Shown piece by piece: positions 17,713-25,747 of a stretch of DNA of 64,000 bases; position 1 is the stretch's first letter; every line of letters starts with the position of its first letter. The translations under genes and the position numbers were made by a program. The DNA lies in NCBI GenBank assembly GCA_019449655.1, contig JAHQXD010000002.1:414276-478275 (forward strand). The letters run 5' to 3'. The stretch is from Ferrigenium straubiae (GTDB lineage: Bacteria > Pseudomonadota > Gammaproteobacteria > Burkholderiales > Gallionellaceae). Below the pieces are notes generated by a model, which had not been told where the DNA came from, did not search any database, and worked only from the letters and a program-made list of their open reading frames with translations.

Positions 17713-18113
17713 GACAATCTCTCCAAAGAAATTATTTTATTAAATACACCCCACACTCAGGGAGTAGGCATCCTAGCATGAGCAGAATGGCTTGAAAATC
17801 CCTTTTCCTGATATTGCTCGTAGATGCCTTAACGCCCGGAAATAAACTAATGTTGACAACTCATCGAGAATTTCTTTTTCCCCTCTTGACGGTAATGTTC
17901 TCTTTAGGCATGATGCGACAAAATGCCGCAGCAAAATAATTAAAAATACATAGCGTTTTTTCTGCAACAGAGGTTTGATTTTGTGGTGTTTGTGCTTACC
18001 CATTTTGTTGGTGTTTGCTGGCTGATGGGGCGGTGCGTGTGTTGTAGTAGTTGTAGCATTGCAGTGTGTAGTAGTTTGTTTTTAATAACCAATGAAACGG
18101 GAGAGGAATCATC
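17713..18113. other. Divergent intergenic region between cytochrome c and nirK
   Basis: About 400 bp of AT-richer sequence with no convincing gene. TTGACG (17886-17891), a 17-bp spacer and CATGAT (17909-17914) could be a weak plus-strand promoter. GT-rich near-repeats (GTTGTAGTAGTTGTAG around 18040-18080) lie just before nirK. I looked for FNR (TTGAT-N4-ATCAA) and NsrR-like palindromes and saw none that are convincing. Confidence 0.5.
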
Positions 18114-19151
18114 ATGAAAGTAAAAGGAATCATAGGGGCATTGTCTCTGGGTCTGTTGGCATTCGGCACATCGGCATCGTGGGCTGCAGATGTAGCTGCT
18201 ACTGCTCCAGTATCGGTAGCCGGTGCTGTAGATATTCACCAGGATCCGACCGCTGTGGGTACGCCGGTAGGCAAGCGTGAACCGACAACACTTAAAATGG
18301 CTCTGGAAGCCGTGGAACTGGAAGGGATCCTCGATCCGGCCAAGAAAACCACATTCACTTACTGGACCTATAACAGCAAGGTGCCTGGCCCGATGCTGCG
18401 CGCCCGCGTAGGTGACACGGTTGAAATTACCTTGAGCAACAGGAAAGATAGCACAGTCACGCACAACGTTGACCTGCATGCAGTCTGGGGTCAAGGCGGC
18501 GGTGCTGCAGCGACCGTTGTTGCTCCTGGCGAAACCAAGTCGTTCGTCTTCAAGGCTATGAACCCCGGCCTGTATGTGTACCACTGCGCTACCCCCATTA
18601 TTCCGCAGCATATCTCCAGCGGCATGTATGGCCTGATCCTGATCGAACCGGCTGGCGGCCTGCCGAAGGTTGACAAGGAATTCTACATGATGCAGGGTGA
18701 GATCTATACTGACGGCGCCGCCACCGGTCACCGCGCATTCGACGTGCCCAGCATGCTGGCCGAGCACCCGACCGATGTCGTGATCAACGGTTCCCGCATG
18801 GCCTTGGCCAACAGCCCGATGAAGGTCAAGGTGGGCGACAACGTCCGCGTGTTCTTCGGCGTTGGCGGTCCTAACCTGACTTCGGCCTACCATGCGATCG
18901 GCACCGTGTTTGACAAGGTCTGGAACGAAGGCACCACCGGCGCTCCGCTGCAGAACGTGCAAACTACTGTAGTACCTCCTGGTGGTTCTGCAATGGTGGA
19001 ATTCAAGGCGCGCGTTCCGGCCAAATACATCTTCGTTGACCATGCGCTCTCCCGTTTTGCCAAGGGTAACGCAGCCATCATGATCGCAGAAGGTGACGAG
19101 CAGCCTAACGTTTTCCGTACCGGCAAGCTGGAAGATGCAAAGAAGAAATAA
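18114..19151 (+). CDS. nirK: Copper-containing nitrite reductase, AniA-type
   Basis: A 345-residue two-cupredoxin enzyme reducing nitrite to nitric oxide, exported by a signal peptide ending ASWAA. The type 1 copper ligands are His117, Cys158, His166 and Met171; the type 2 ligands are His122, His157 and His310. The catalytic Asp120 and His260 are both present. Eight residues separate Cys158 from His166, as in AniA of Neisseria rather than the longer loop of classical NirK. KVDKEFYMMQGEIYT is also AniA-like. A ribosome binding site (GGAGAGG) precedes the ATG and a strong terminator follows. No maturation or NO reductase genes are adjacent. Confidence 0.95.
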   Translation: MKVKGIIGALSLGLLAFGTSASWAADVAATAPVSVAGAVDIHQDPTAVGTPVGKREPTTLKMALEAVELEGILDPAKKTTFTYWTYNSKVPGPMLRARVGDTVEITLSNRKDSTVTHNVDLHAVWGQGGGAAATVVAPGETKSFVFKAMNPGLYVYHCATPIIPQHISSGMYGLILIEPAGGLPKVDKEFYMMQGEIYTDGAATGHRAFDVPSMLAEHPTDVVINGSRMALANSPMKVKVGDNVRVFFGVGGPNLTSAYHAIGTVFDKVWNEGTTGAPLQNVQTTVVPPGGSAMVEFKARVPAKYIFVDHALSRFAKGNAAIMIAEGDEQPNVFRTGKLEDAKKK

Positions 19152-19190
19152 ACTTTAACCGCTCCTCGCTGTAAGACGAGCGTAAACATG

Positions 19191-19224
19191 AAAGAGCAAG
19201 GCTTAACCGCCTTGCTCTTTTTTT
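19191..19224 (+). terminator. Intrinsic terminator after nirK
   Basis: A 12-bp stem (AAAGAGCAAGGC, 19191-19202, with 19209-19220) and a six-base loop, followed by a T run to 19224. It makes nirK a single-gene transcript. Confidence 0.92.
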
Positions 19225-19393
19225 GCCCGATTTGCCGGCTATTCATGCAAGCGTTTTTTCTGCTGTTTTGTAATAAATGTTGTTATTGCTTCGGTGCCGC
19301 TTGGATCACACAGGATATGGAGACTTGATGCAAGATATGCCCCCCATGGGCATCACATACCATAGCGGGTTGGAGGTGTCGGCGCAGATCGGT

Positions 19394-21064
19394 TTACTGG
19401 TCAGCCTGACGGCTATGTATGCTTTCATTGTGGAATCTATGGCAGTTATCGCAGCTGCTATTGATCCGGTTTTTTGCCTGCTTATTTCCCCCATGGCATT
19501 CACGGCATTTTTCAATTTCAGGAATCGCCACATCCGAACTCTTCTCAGAGAGTGTTTTGTCGTGGCACTCGGTACATTTTGCCGTACTATGTTTTGCATG
19601 GGTAAAGCGTGAGTTGCGCAGCCAGTGGCTCGTTATGGTCACGGGCGTAACTTTCCATGGAATATCCTTGTCATCGGCAATATGCGTGATTTCGTGGCAC
19701 TCTCCACAATCGCTGTCCGGCTTGAACAAAATCTCTGCATTTGCATGGGCATTGCGCCTGGCGCAATCTAACGCACGTTCCAGTTGATTCTTGCCCGCCA
19801 CGTCCCCGGTGCCGCACTGAAATTTTTCACCTGCAGCTATTTTGCTGATTGCCGCAGTTGCGTAATACTCGCGCAGGGCGACCATGAGTTTTTTCTCTGA
19901 TCCGTGGGGTAGTTGACGCTTAGATACGGGAGGCTTGAAGTTCAGCGCATGGCATCGGGATTGTTGACAGTTCTTTTCCATGGAAATTGGCCTGAAGCGT
20001 GCACCATCCGTATCCAGCTGGTGACAATCACGGCATTCCAGCACCGTGTCGCCCTCAGGGCTGGAAATGCCTTCCTTGTCGAGATGAACTTTATGCGAAA
20101 ACTTTAACCCCGATTTTTCGATGAGTTTGGCTTTGTCCTTCTGTGGAATACGTACCACATCACTGTCTTTGTGTCCCGTTTTAAAAGTCAGGCTGAATGC
20201 GGGGTGATCCTTGCTGAAGTCGCGGATGTTTGCCAGTCTGGTTTTGTCGTTCTTCTCCTTGATTTTTGCATGACATGCTACACATTGTGCGTTCAGAGTT
20301 CCCTGCCCGGATTCCCCTCTGTGCTCATGGTGGCATTCTCCGCAACGCATGTCTTTGAACGCGTTTGTGTGCAGCGCCTTGTCTTTGATATGTCTTGCCG
20401 CCGCTTTGTGGCAGTTCTCACACGCTTTGTCAGGCACCGCTTCAAATGGCGTCTGGTGGCATGAGTCGCATTTTGCGCTAATCAGCTGGTGCCCCCGGGA
20501 CATCTCGCCCAATTGCCAGGATTTCTTAAGCCACGCCTGTGAGCTGGGCACCCATTTAGGTAGCGTAGGGCTCGATGCAGGGATCATGGGGAGTATCAGG
20601 AAAGCAAGCGCAATTGCACCGGCCAGCCAGAGCGTGGGCTTGCGTTTTGACAATCCGGTTCTGGATAAAGTGATAGGCGCCTGCTTTGCTGAAATATGTA
20701 CATGGTCGTCCGGTAGCGGGACAACCTCCTCTATTGAGAGCGCCAGGTCGTAATTATCATTGGGCGTTTCAACAACAAGTTCGTAGGGGCCGACAAGAAC
20801 ATGTGTGCCCGGTGTAAATTCGGCACTCGACCTGGACGAGCCGTTAATGAAAATATCTGCACCTTCTTCTGCATCAATAAATAACTTCCCTTCATCGGAG
20901 CGGCGAATGGCTGCATGGTGAAGGTTGACCCTGTGGTCGGAAAGGGAAATTTGGCATTCAGCGGCGCGTCCGATCTGAATGACTTCGCCAGTGGCCAAGG
21001 ACTCCTTGCGGACAGTTTGACCGCTCGGGTTGCGTGAAATCTGGGCAAGCAGGCAACGAATCAT
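19394..21064 (-). CDS. FHA domain - transmembrane - multiheme cytochrome c fusion
   Basis: A 556-residue fusion protein. Residues 1-105 form an FHA fold (IGRAAECQIS, LHHAAI, FINGSS), which in other proteins binds phosphothreonine. One membrane segment lies at 144-164, so the FHA part should be cytosolic and the rest periplasmic. The periplasmic part has nine CXXCH haem sites (Cys199, 215, 241, 261, 344, 453, 497, 520, 538) and one CX4CH (Cys366-His372), ten in all. In the FHA core the usual Ser before the His is Asn47, so phosphopeptide binding may be weakened. It is the last of three tightly spaced genes and probably hands electrons from the membrane cytochrome to periplasmic partners. Confidence 0.88.
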   Translation of the reverse strand: MIRCLLAQISRNPSGQTVRKESLATGEVIQIGRAAECQISLSDHRVNLHHAAIRRSDEGKLFIDAEEGADIFINGSSRSSAEFTPGTHVLVGPYELVVETPNDNYDLALSIEEVVPLPDDHVHISAKQAPITLSRTGLSKRKPTLWLAGAIALAFLILPMIPASSPTLPKWVPSSQAWLKKSWQLGEMSRGHQLISAKCDSCHQTPFEAVPDKACENCHKAAARHIKDKALHTNAFKDMRCGECHHEHRGESGQGTLNAQCVACHAKIKEKNDKTRLANIRDFSKDHPAFSLTFKTGHKDSDVVRIPQKDKAKLIEKSGLKFSHKVHLDKEGISSPEGDTVLECRDCHQLDTDGARFRPISMEKNCQQSRCHALNFKPPVSKRQLPHGSEKKLMVALREYYATAAISKIAAGEKFQCGTGDVAGKNQLERALDCARRNAHANAEILFKPDSDCGECHEITHIADDKDIPWKVTPVTITSHWLRNSRFTHAKHSTAKCTECHDKTLSEKSSDVAIPEIEKCRECHGGNKQAKNRINSSCDNCHRFHNESIHSRQADQ

Positions 21065-21070
21065 TGACGG

Positions 21071-21997
21071 TTACCAGTAATAGAATATGGCGATAACATG
21101 CACGATGAGTACTGTTAGAAATGCAACCGAAAGCGGGGCATGCAAGTAAAGCCAGAAATCCAGCCGGGCTCTGTACATTACATCCCGCCGTGCTTTCTTT
21201 ACCAGAGACTCCTTGTGTGCCATGACCGAATAAAGATCATCGAAGGATTTTAGCTGATCATATTTCAGGCTTTTGCCCAGCACATGCAACTGTTGTACGG
21301 CCCTGATAGTCGGGCAGTTGCGCTGGAATGCCGTCAGTTGCTCGATAAAATTACCGCCGATACGGGTTTCTTGCCGAGCCTTAAGCACAATCGCGCAGAT
21401 ATCATCGGAAAACTGAAGGGACTTAACGCTCGCCTGTTTATCAAGGCTGTCAATTTCGCGCAGCAGAGCATCAAATGTGCCCACTTCACCCATATTGGCC
21501 GTCATCAAGCGTGGAAAGCGCAGATAAGCGTAGATACCGTAGCAGCCGCTGATGATTACAATCATCATCAATACATAGGCAGAAGTGTGGATGTTCCACC
21601 CGAACTGAAAACCGGTATGCAGCGTAGCCAGTACAATGAGCGCTATTCCAAGGTAGGTGTGAGCAGAAAGCCAGCCCTGAAGTGTTGCACCCTGGTGCCG
21701 TAGCTGATTCCCAGCATGTTTTCGGCGGTCTGAAGCGCCATGCTGTAGCAATGAGGCATTGGATAAGTTTCGCCGCTCGGTGCGTATGGGCGCAAAGCGC
21801 CTGCGAACCCCGTACAGAACCAGCGCCACAACAATTAATGCCGACAAAATCCCGAGCAAGTAACCCAGCCAGGAGCCTCCATAAGCGCCCATTGCGGGCT
21901 GATGGAATAAATAAGCCAATATGGCAGCAATCATCAGCAGCACGGAGATTTTAAAATACCGATAATTTTTATACTCCAGTAGGGTGTCGCGCTGCAT
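21071..21997 (-). CDS. Membrane diheme cytochrome b-like subunit
   Basis: A 308-residue integral membrane protein with about five hydrophobic segments (near residues 17-32, 44-63, 110-128, 138-158 and 284-306). Two His pairs each 14 residues apart in helices, His113/His127 and His286/His300, fit a four-helix bundle holding two b haems. A soluble ~120-residue insert (160-280) lies between the two helix pairs. It starts 26 bp after the flavo-iron-sulfur gene and ends 6 bp before the FHA-cytochrome gene. The likely role is to carry electrons across the inner membrane between them. I do not recognise a named family. Confidence 0.78.
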   Translation of the reverse strand: MQRDTLLEYKNYRYFKISVLLMIAAILAYLFHQPAMGAYGGSWLGYLLGILSALIVVALVLYGVRRRFAPIRTERRNLSNASLLQHGASDRRKHAGNQLRHQGATLQGWLSAHTYLGIALIVLATLHTGFQFGWNIHTSAYVLMMIVIISGCYGIYAYLRFPRLMTANMGEVGTFDALLREIDSLDKQASVKSLQFSDDICAIVLKARQETRIGGNFIEQLTAFQRNCPTIRAVQQLHVLGKSLKYDQLKSFDDLYSVMAHKESLVKKARRDVMYRARLDFWLYLHAPLSVAFLTVLIVHVIAIFYYW

Positions 21998-22023
21998 GTT
22001 GCGGATTCCTCGAATTTGCAGTT

Positions 22024-24441
22024 CTATTCCAGTGTTGCGGAGCTGTCACGCATGGTCAGGGAAAGAGCTTCCGGACTGATACGCAAGGCTGCTCCGGTCG
22101 GGCATGACCGGACGCAGGCTGGACCCATTGCATTATCCTTGCATAGGTCGCACTTGATTGCTTTCTTGGGTGACGCCTCATCGGCAATGTGTTTGCTCTC
22201 ATGATGGTTGGTGCCACCCAGCAGGGCTTGCCATAAACCCGGTTTCTTGAACTTCGGATTAACGGCCACCATCTGGATGGCATCGTAAGGGCAGTTATTT
22301 TTGCAATTGCCGCAGCCAATACAGCCATCTGCAATGAATACCTCGCCGTTGACCGATCTGTGAATAACATTGGGCGGGCAATCCAGCATGCAATACGGAT
22401 GCTCGCAATGACGGCATGAAGCAGGCACATGGATGTGGCCGTGGGTAGGGCCGGCTTCGCGGTTAAAAAGTGAGATGCCTCCATGTGTATTTGCACAGGC
22501 GGTTTCACAGTTGTTGCAACGGATACAAAGCGAGTAATCGATCAGCAATACATCGGTTGCTTCGCCAACACCCTGCTGAATAAGAAAAGTGAATAGATTG
22601 TCCGGTTTTCCTTGAGGCTCGACGATTTTTTCTTCGTGAGCGTTTTCGCGGTAGCGCTCGGCAAAAAGATCGCGCAGGTCTGAATTGCGCTCGAGTACTG
22701 CGATAGCCACGGGGGCTTTGAGCAGAACAACCTCGGTTGCTGAAGCAGCCCGCGCTGTTGTTGAGCGCGGCTTATCTGAAATAAGCGCCATTTCGCCAAA
22801 ATAGTTGCCCGTAACGACATATGACATTACATCTTCCTTCCCGCCAGCCATGCGGGAAATTATCACCGAGCCGCGCCGGATCAGATATAGCCCGTCGGCC
22901 TTGTCTCCCTGATGGAACAGGACATCTCCGGCTTTATATCGCTTGATCGTTGCGCCTTGTAGCAGATAGTTCAATTCGCTTTCCGGGAGCGTGTTGGTCA
23001 GGCAGTTGCGAACAACCCGCTTCATCGATATTTCATCGAGTTTCTGACGTACGGATTCTACGGAATTGATCAATTTAAGCATCGAGCGGCGCGGCGTTTC
23101 GATAAGCACGCAATCCGTAATTGCCTTGATTGTGGCGGATCTGCGGCGCCCGGAGATCAATCCCATTTCGCCAAAGAAATTCCCCGCTTTAATCTGGAAA
23201 TAAATCTCACGGCCGTCCTTGGCCTTTACAAGAACGGCGAGCTCTCCTTCCAGAATTGAGAAGAAACTGCTGGTGTAATCGTCGTATTTGAAAATAATTT
23301 CATCCGGCTTGGGAGTCAAAATACTGCTTTCGAGCAGAAGTTCGCGCAGTTGTAATGCCGTGAGGCCGGCCAGTATAGGCGCGTTGCGCCGGATAATGGC
23401 GAGCCCTTCGTGCACTGCGCATGATGGGTCGAGACTGGAGATTTTTTGTTTTAGGAGCGGCTCATCAGCTGGCTCTATGTGGTTGCCGAGAATATATTCG
23501 ATCGCCTCGTAGCCTTGATTCAACGCCTGCTTGATAAGCGGATAGCCGCCGAGCGCCCCGATAATATAGAGGCCAGGTACGTTCGATTCGTATTGTTCCG
23601 ATAACTCGGGCGCCGAAGTTATATCGCTGCCGGAGAATTTCACGCCAAAGCTTTCCAGCAGTTTGCGCGGAGGGCTGGCGCCAAGGCGCGCAATAACGCG
23701 ATGGCAAGCTACGCTCTCGATACCCTCGGGAGTTTTTGCAACAACCCTTAGCAGAAAACCGTTCTCCGTATCGGTATCAATATAATCAACTCTTGTATTG
23801 GCACGAGGCTCAATCTGGCCGGTCTTGATGGCGGCTTGCAGCAAGGTGAAGTTGCCTTCCTTGCAGCGGCTGAACTCTTCTTCCCGGTTGATGAGGATTA
23901 CCCGATTTTGCTGTGCGAGTGCGAGAGCATTTTCCACCCCGGCGTCTCCACCACCCACAACTACGATGGTTTCGCCCTTAAACTCTTCCGGGTCATCGAG
24001 CTGGTATTGTACGTTCGGGAGATCCTGTCCCTGAACTCCAAGCTTGTGAATATTGCCCTGGAGTCCGATTGCAAGCACTACAAACTCGGCACCTATGGCC
24101 TGCCCGGAAGACAGGGCGATCTGAAAGCCGCCGCGCTCACCGGCTATTCCATTAACCTGTGCGCCCAGGCGCAGGTTGACCTTATGTTTTTGGAGGTCTT
24201 CGTACCATGTTTTGAGAATGTTTTCTCGAGTCCCGGCTGCAAATGCCATCGGGCTTCTGAGCGGCAGCACGGCAGGCTCGGCCATGACGAGCTTGCCTTT
24301 CTGGTACTTGTGAATGGTATTCGCGGGGTGCGGTGCCGCCTCCAGCAAAACATGCGAGATTCCCAGTTCGGCAGCATGTGCCGCAGCAGACAGCCCGGCC
24401 GGCCCCGCACCTATGATGGCAATCTTGAATTTTTCAGTCAT
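22024..24441 (-). CDS. FAD/NAD(P)H oxidoreductase - dual cNMP-binding - 4x[4Fe-4S] fusion protein
   Basis: An 805-residue cytosolic fusion. Residues 1-320 resemble the thioredoxin reductase/YpdA fold, with a FAD site GAGPAG (11-16) and an NAD(P) site GGGDAG (163-168), but no CXXC dithiol. Two cyclic nucleotide-binding folds follow (about 365-470 and 485-595; cassettes FFGEMGLISGRRRSAT and YFGEMALISDKPRSTT). Residues 630-785 carry sixteen cysteines in four clusters (639/642/645/649, 676/679/684/688, 707/710/713/717, 764/767/776/780), as in DmsB/NrfC-type subunits. The expected path is NAD(P)H to FAD to Fe-S to the membrane cytochrome b encoded next. No DNA-binding helix-turn-helix was seen, so it is not a CRP-type regulator. 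Confidence 0.87.
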   Translation of the reverse strand: MTEKFKIAIIGAGPAGLSAAAHAAELGISHVLLEAAPHPANTIHKYQKGKLVMAEPAVLPLRSPMAFAAGTRENILKTWYEDLQKHKVNLRLGAQVNGIAGERGGFQIALSSGQAIGAEFVVLAIGLQGNIHKLGVQGQDLPNVQYQLDDPEEFKGETIVVVGGGDAGVENALALAQQNRVILINREEEFSRCKEGNFTLLQAAIKTGQIEPRANTRVDYIDTDTENGFLLRVVAKTPEGIESVACHRVIARLGASPPRKLLESFGVKFSGSDITSAPELSEQYESNVPGLYIIGALGGYPLIKQALNQGYEAIEYILGNHIEPADEPLLKQKISSLDPSCAVHEGLAIIRRNAPILAGLTALQLRELLLESSILTPKPDEIIFKYDDYTSSFFSILEGELAVLVKAKDGREIYFQIKAGNFFGEMGLISGRRRSATIKAITDCVLIETPRRSMLKLINSVESVRQKLDEISMKRVVRNCLTNTLPESELNYLLQGATIKRYKAGDVLFHQGDKADGLYLIRRGSVIISRMAGGKEDVMSYVVTGNYFGEMALISDKPRSTTARAASATEVVLLKAPVAIAVLERNSDLRDLFAERYRENAHEEKIVEPQGKPDNLFTFLIQQGVGEATDVLLIDYSLCIRCNNCETACANTHGGISLFNREAGPTHGHIHVPASCRHCEHPYCMLDCPPNVIHRSVNGEVFIADGCIGCGNCKNNCPYDAIQMVAVNPKFKKPGLWQALLGGTNHHESKHIADEASPKKAIKCDLCKDNAMGPACVRSCPTGAALRISPEALSLTMRDSSATLE

Positions 24442-24607
24442 TGATTAGCTGCAAGGGCAATTTGAAGCCATTTATCACTTTGATTCAAACAGACTTCGAT
24501 TTTTATGGATAATTTTTGTTCCATTCAAATCTTATTAAAGGTTCATTTTGACATACATGCCGATATCCTACTGGGGCATTAAATTCGCCATATTTGATGG
24601 GGCATTG

Positions 24608-24636
24608 TTGACATGAATATATATCGTAAGTATATT
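24608..24636 (+). promoter_or_regulatory. Sigma-70 promoter of the DUF1924 cytochrome gene
   Basis: TTGACA (24608-24613), a 17-bp spacer and TATATT (24631-24636) form a near-consensus promoter, predicting a leader of about 55 nt before ATG 24697. It lies in the 255-bp AT-rich region shared with the divergent redox operon. I could not identify an operator. Confidence 0.75.
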
Positions 24637-24696
24637 GGTCAATACAAGTGAAAACTTGATGAAAATAAACTTAATTCCTTGGAGAGGCTTTAAAAA

Positions 24697-25116
24697 ATGC
24701 GTAAATTTGCTTATATTCTGCTTGCAACTCTCGGCTTTTTCAGCCTGCCCGCCCAGGCGGATGTTGATGGTGCGAAACAATTTGTTAAACAATATGCTGC
24801 TCTTGTCAAAGGATCCAATCCTACCTATGTTTTGAATGCGGAAGCAGGGCGTGCGTTTTATATCAAGAAACATACCGTAAAGGGTAAACAGGTAGCTTGC
24901 ACTGATTGCCATACCGACAATCCTGCTGCCGTCGGCAAGCATTCGGAAACTAAAAAGAAAATTGCCTCTCTTTCTCCCGTCGTTAACCCTAAACGTTTCT
25001 CGAATCTGAAGAAGACGGAAGAAGCTTTCGATCAGCACTGCGTTGATGTTCTTGAAAGAAACTGCACATCGCAGGAAAAAGGCGATTACATCGTTTACTT
25101 GCTGTCAATCAAGTAA
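24697..25116 (+). CDS. DUF1924-type monoheme cytochrome c (SHP-like)
   Basis: A 139-residue exported protein with a signal peptide ending LPAQA. One haem site, CTDCH, is followed by the features of DUF1924/sphaeroides heme protein: KHSETKKKIASLSPVVNPKRF, then HCVDVLERNCTSQEKGDYIVYLL with two cysteines likely in a disulfide. SHP-like proteins bind ligands such as oxygen or NO at a high-spin haem and are often reduced by a partner diheme cytochrome. It is divergent from the FHA/cytochrome b operon and is a candidate partner. The ribosome binding site GGAGAGG and a strong promoter suggest good expression. Confidence 0.85.
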   Translation: MRKFAYILLATLGFFSLPAQADVDGAKQFVKQYAALVKGSNPTYVLNAEAGRAFYIKKHTVKGKQVACTDCHTDNPAAVGKHSETKKKIASLSPVVNPKRFSNLKKTEEAFDQHCVDVLERNCTSQEKGDYIVYLLSIK

Positions 25117-25136
25117 CCAGACTGTAGTCACCCAAG

Positions 25137-25167
25137 AAACAGCCCACATTTTTGTGGGCTGTTTTAT
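25137..25167 (+). terminator. Intrinsic terminator after the DUF1924 gene
   Basis: ACAGCCCACA (25139-25148), loop TTTT, TGTGGGCTGT (25153-25162), then TTTATTTA. It separates the cytochrome gene from the PAS gene. Confidence 0.9.
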
Positions 25168-25226
25168 TTATACCCGAAAAAATATCAGCGTTCCTCCGGC
25201 GAGCGTTATTAGGAGCACAAGTATTT

Positions 25227-25592
25227 ATGGTTACTCTGCCTGAATTGAAACAAGTTTTTGATAATCTCGACGAGGGGATTGTTTTTATTGATCAGGATCG
25301 TCGCGTCGTAGCAATCAATGAGGCGGCTAGCCGCATGCTGGGTCAGGATCGTGACGCTACCCTGAATAAACTCTGCCCAAGCCTTTTCCAGGGGACGGAT
25401 TGCGCGAGGGATTGTGAAAAAAGTGACCATTGCACGCTTATGGTGGAAACCAAGCGAGAAAGAAAGTTCCAAGACCTTGTCGTGCGGCGGCCGGATGGTG
25501 CGTTAGTGCAGTTGCGCATGTGGGCCATAGTGCTGCCTTCCAATGAGACAACTAAACACTGCGCTGTGGTGTTGCGCGGAACGAATTGGTGA
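25227..25592 (+). CDS. Stand-alone PAS domain protein with a cysteine cluster
   Basis: A 121-residue protein made of one PAS fold (FDNLDEGIVFIDQDRRVVAI, then VVRRPDGALVQLRMWAIVL). Between these lie Cys residues in CPSLFQGTDCARDCEKSDHC, a pattern I associate with N-terminal PAS domains of some NtrC-family activators. No AAA+, kinase, GGDEF or DNA-binding part follows, so it is a lone sensor or the remnant of a longer regulator. AGGAG at 25211-25215 lies 11 bases before ATG 25227. The cysteines could sense redox state or bind metal or an Fe-S cluster. Confidence 0.72.
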   Translation: MVTLPELKQVFDNLDEGIVFIDQDRRVVAINEAASRMLGQDRDATLNKLCPSLFQGTDCARDCEKSDHCTLMVETKRERKFQDLVVRRPDGALVQLRMWAIVLPSNETTKHCAVVLRGTNW

Positions 25593-25747
25593 CATTCCTG
25601 GGGCGTAAAGCGGAGATGAGGGTCGGGCAGAAAAGTACGTGATAATTTTAGCCAAGGTGTTTGGTGCTCGCAAATCCGAGCCAGTTTTAACGACGCTATG
25701 ATGCACTGATTTTGCATTGACTTGCAGGCTACCAAACTTACTGCGAT

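Noticed and set aside
19277..19612. 111-codon plus-strand frame after nirK
   Set aside because: It overlaps the haem-binding 3' part of the FHA-cytochrome gene on the other strand and has no supporting motif.
22024..24441. CRP/FNR-type transcription factor
   Set aside because: Two cNMP folds are present but no helix-turn-helix; the protein continues into ferredoxin clusters.
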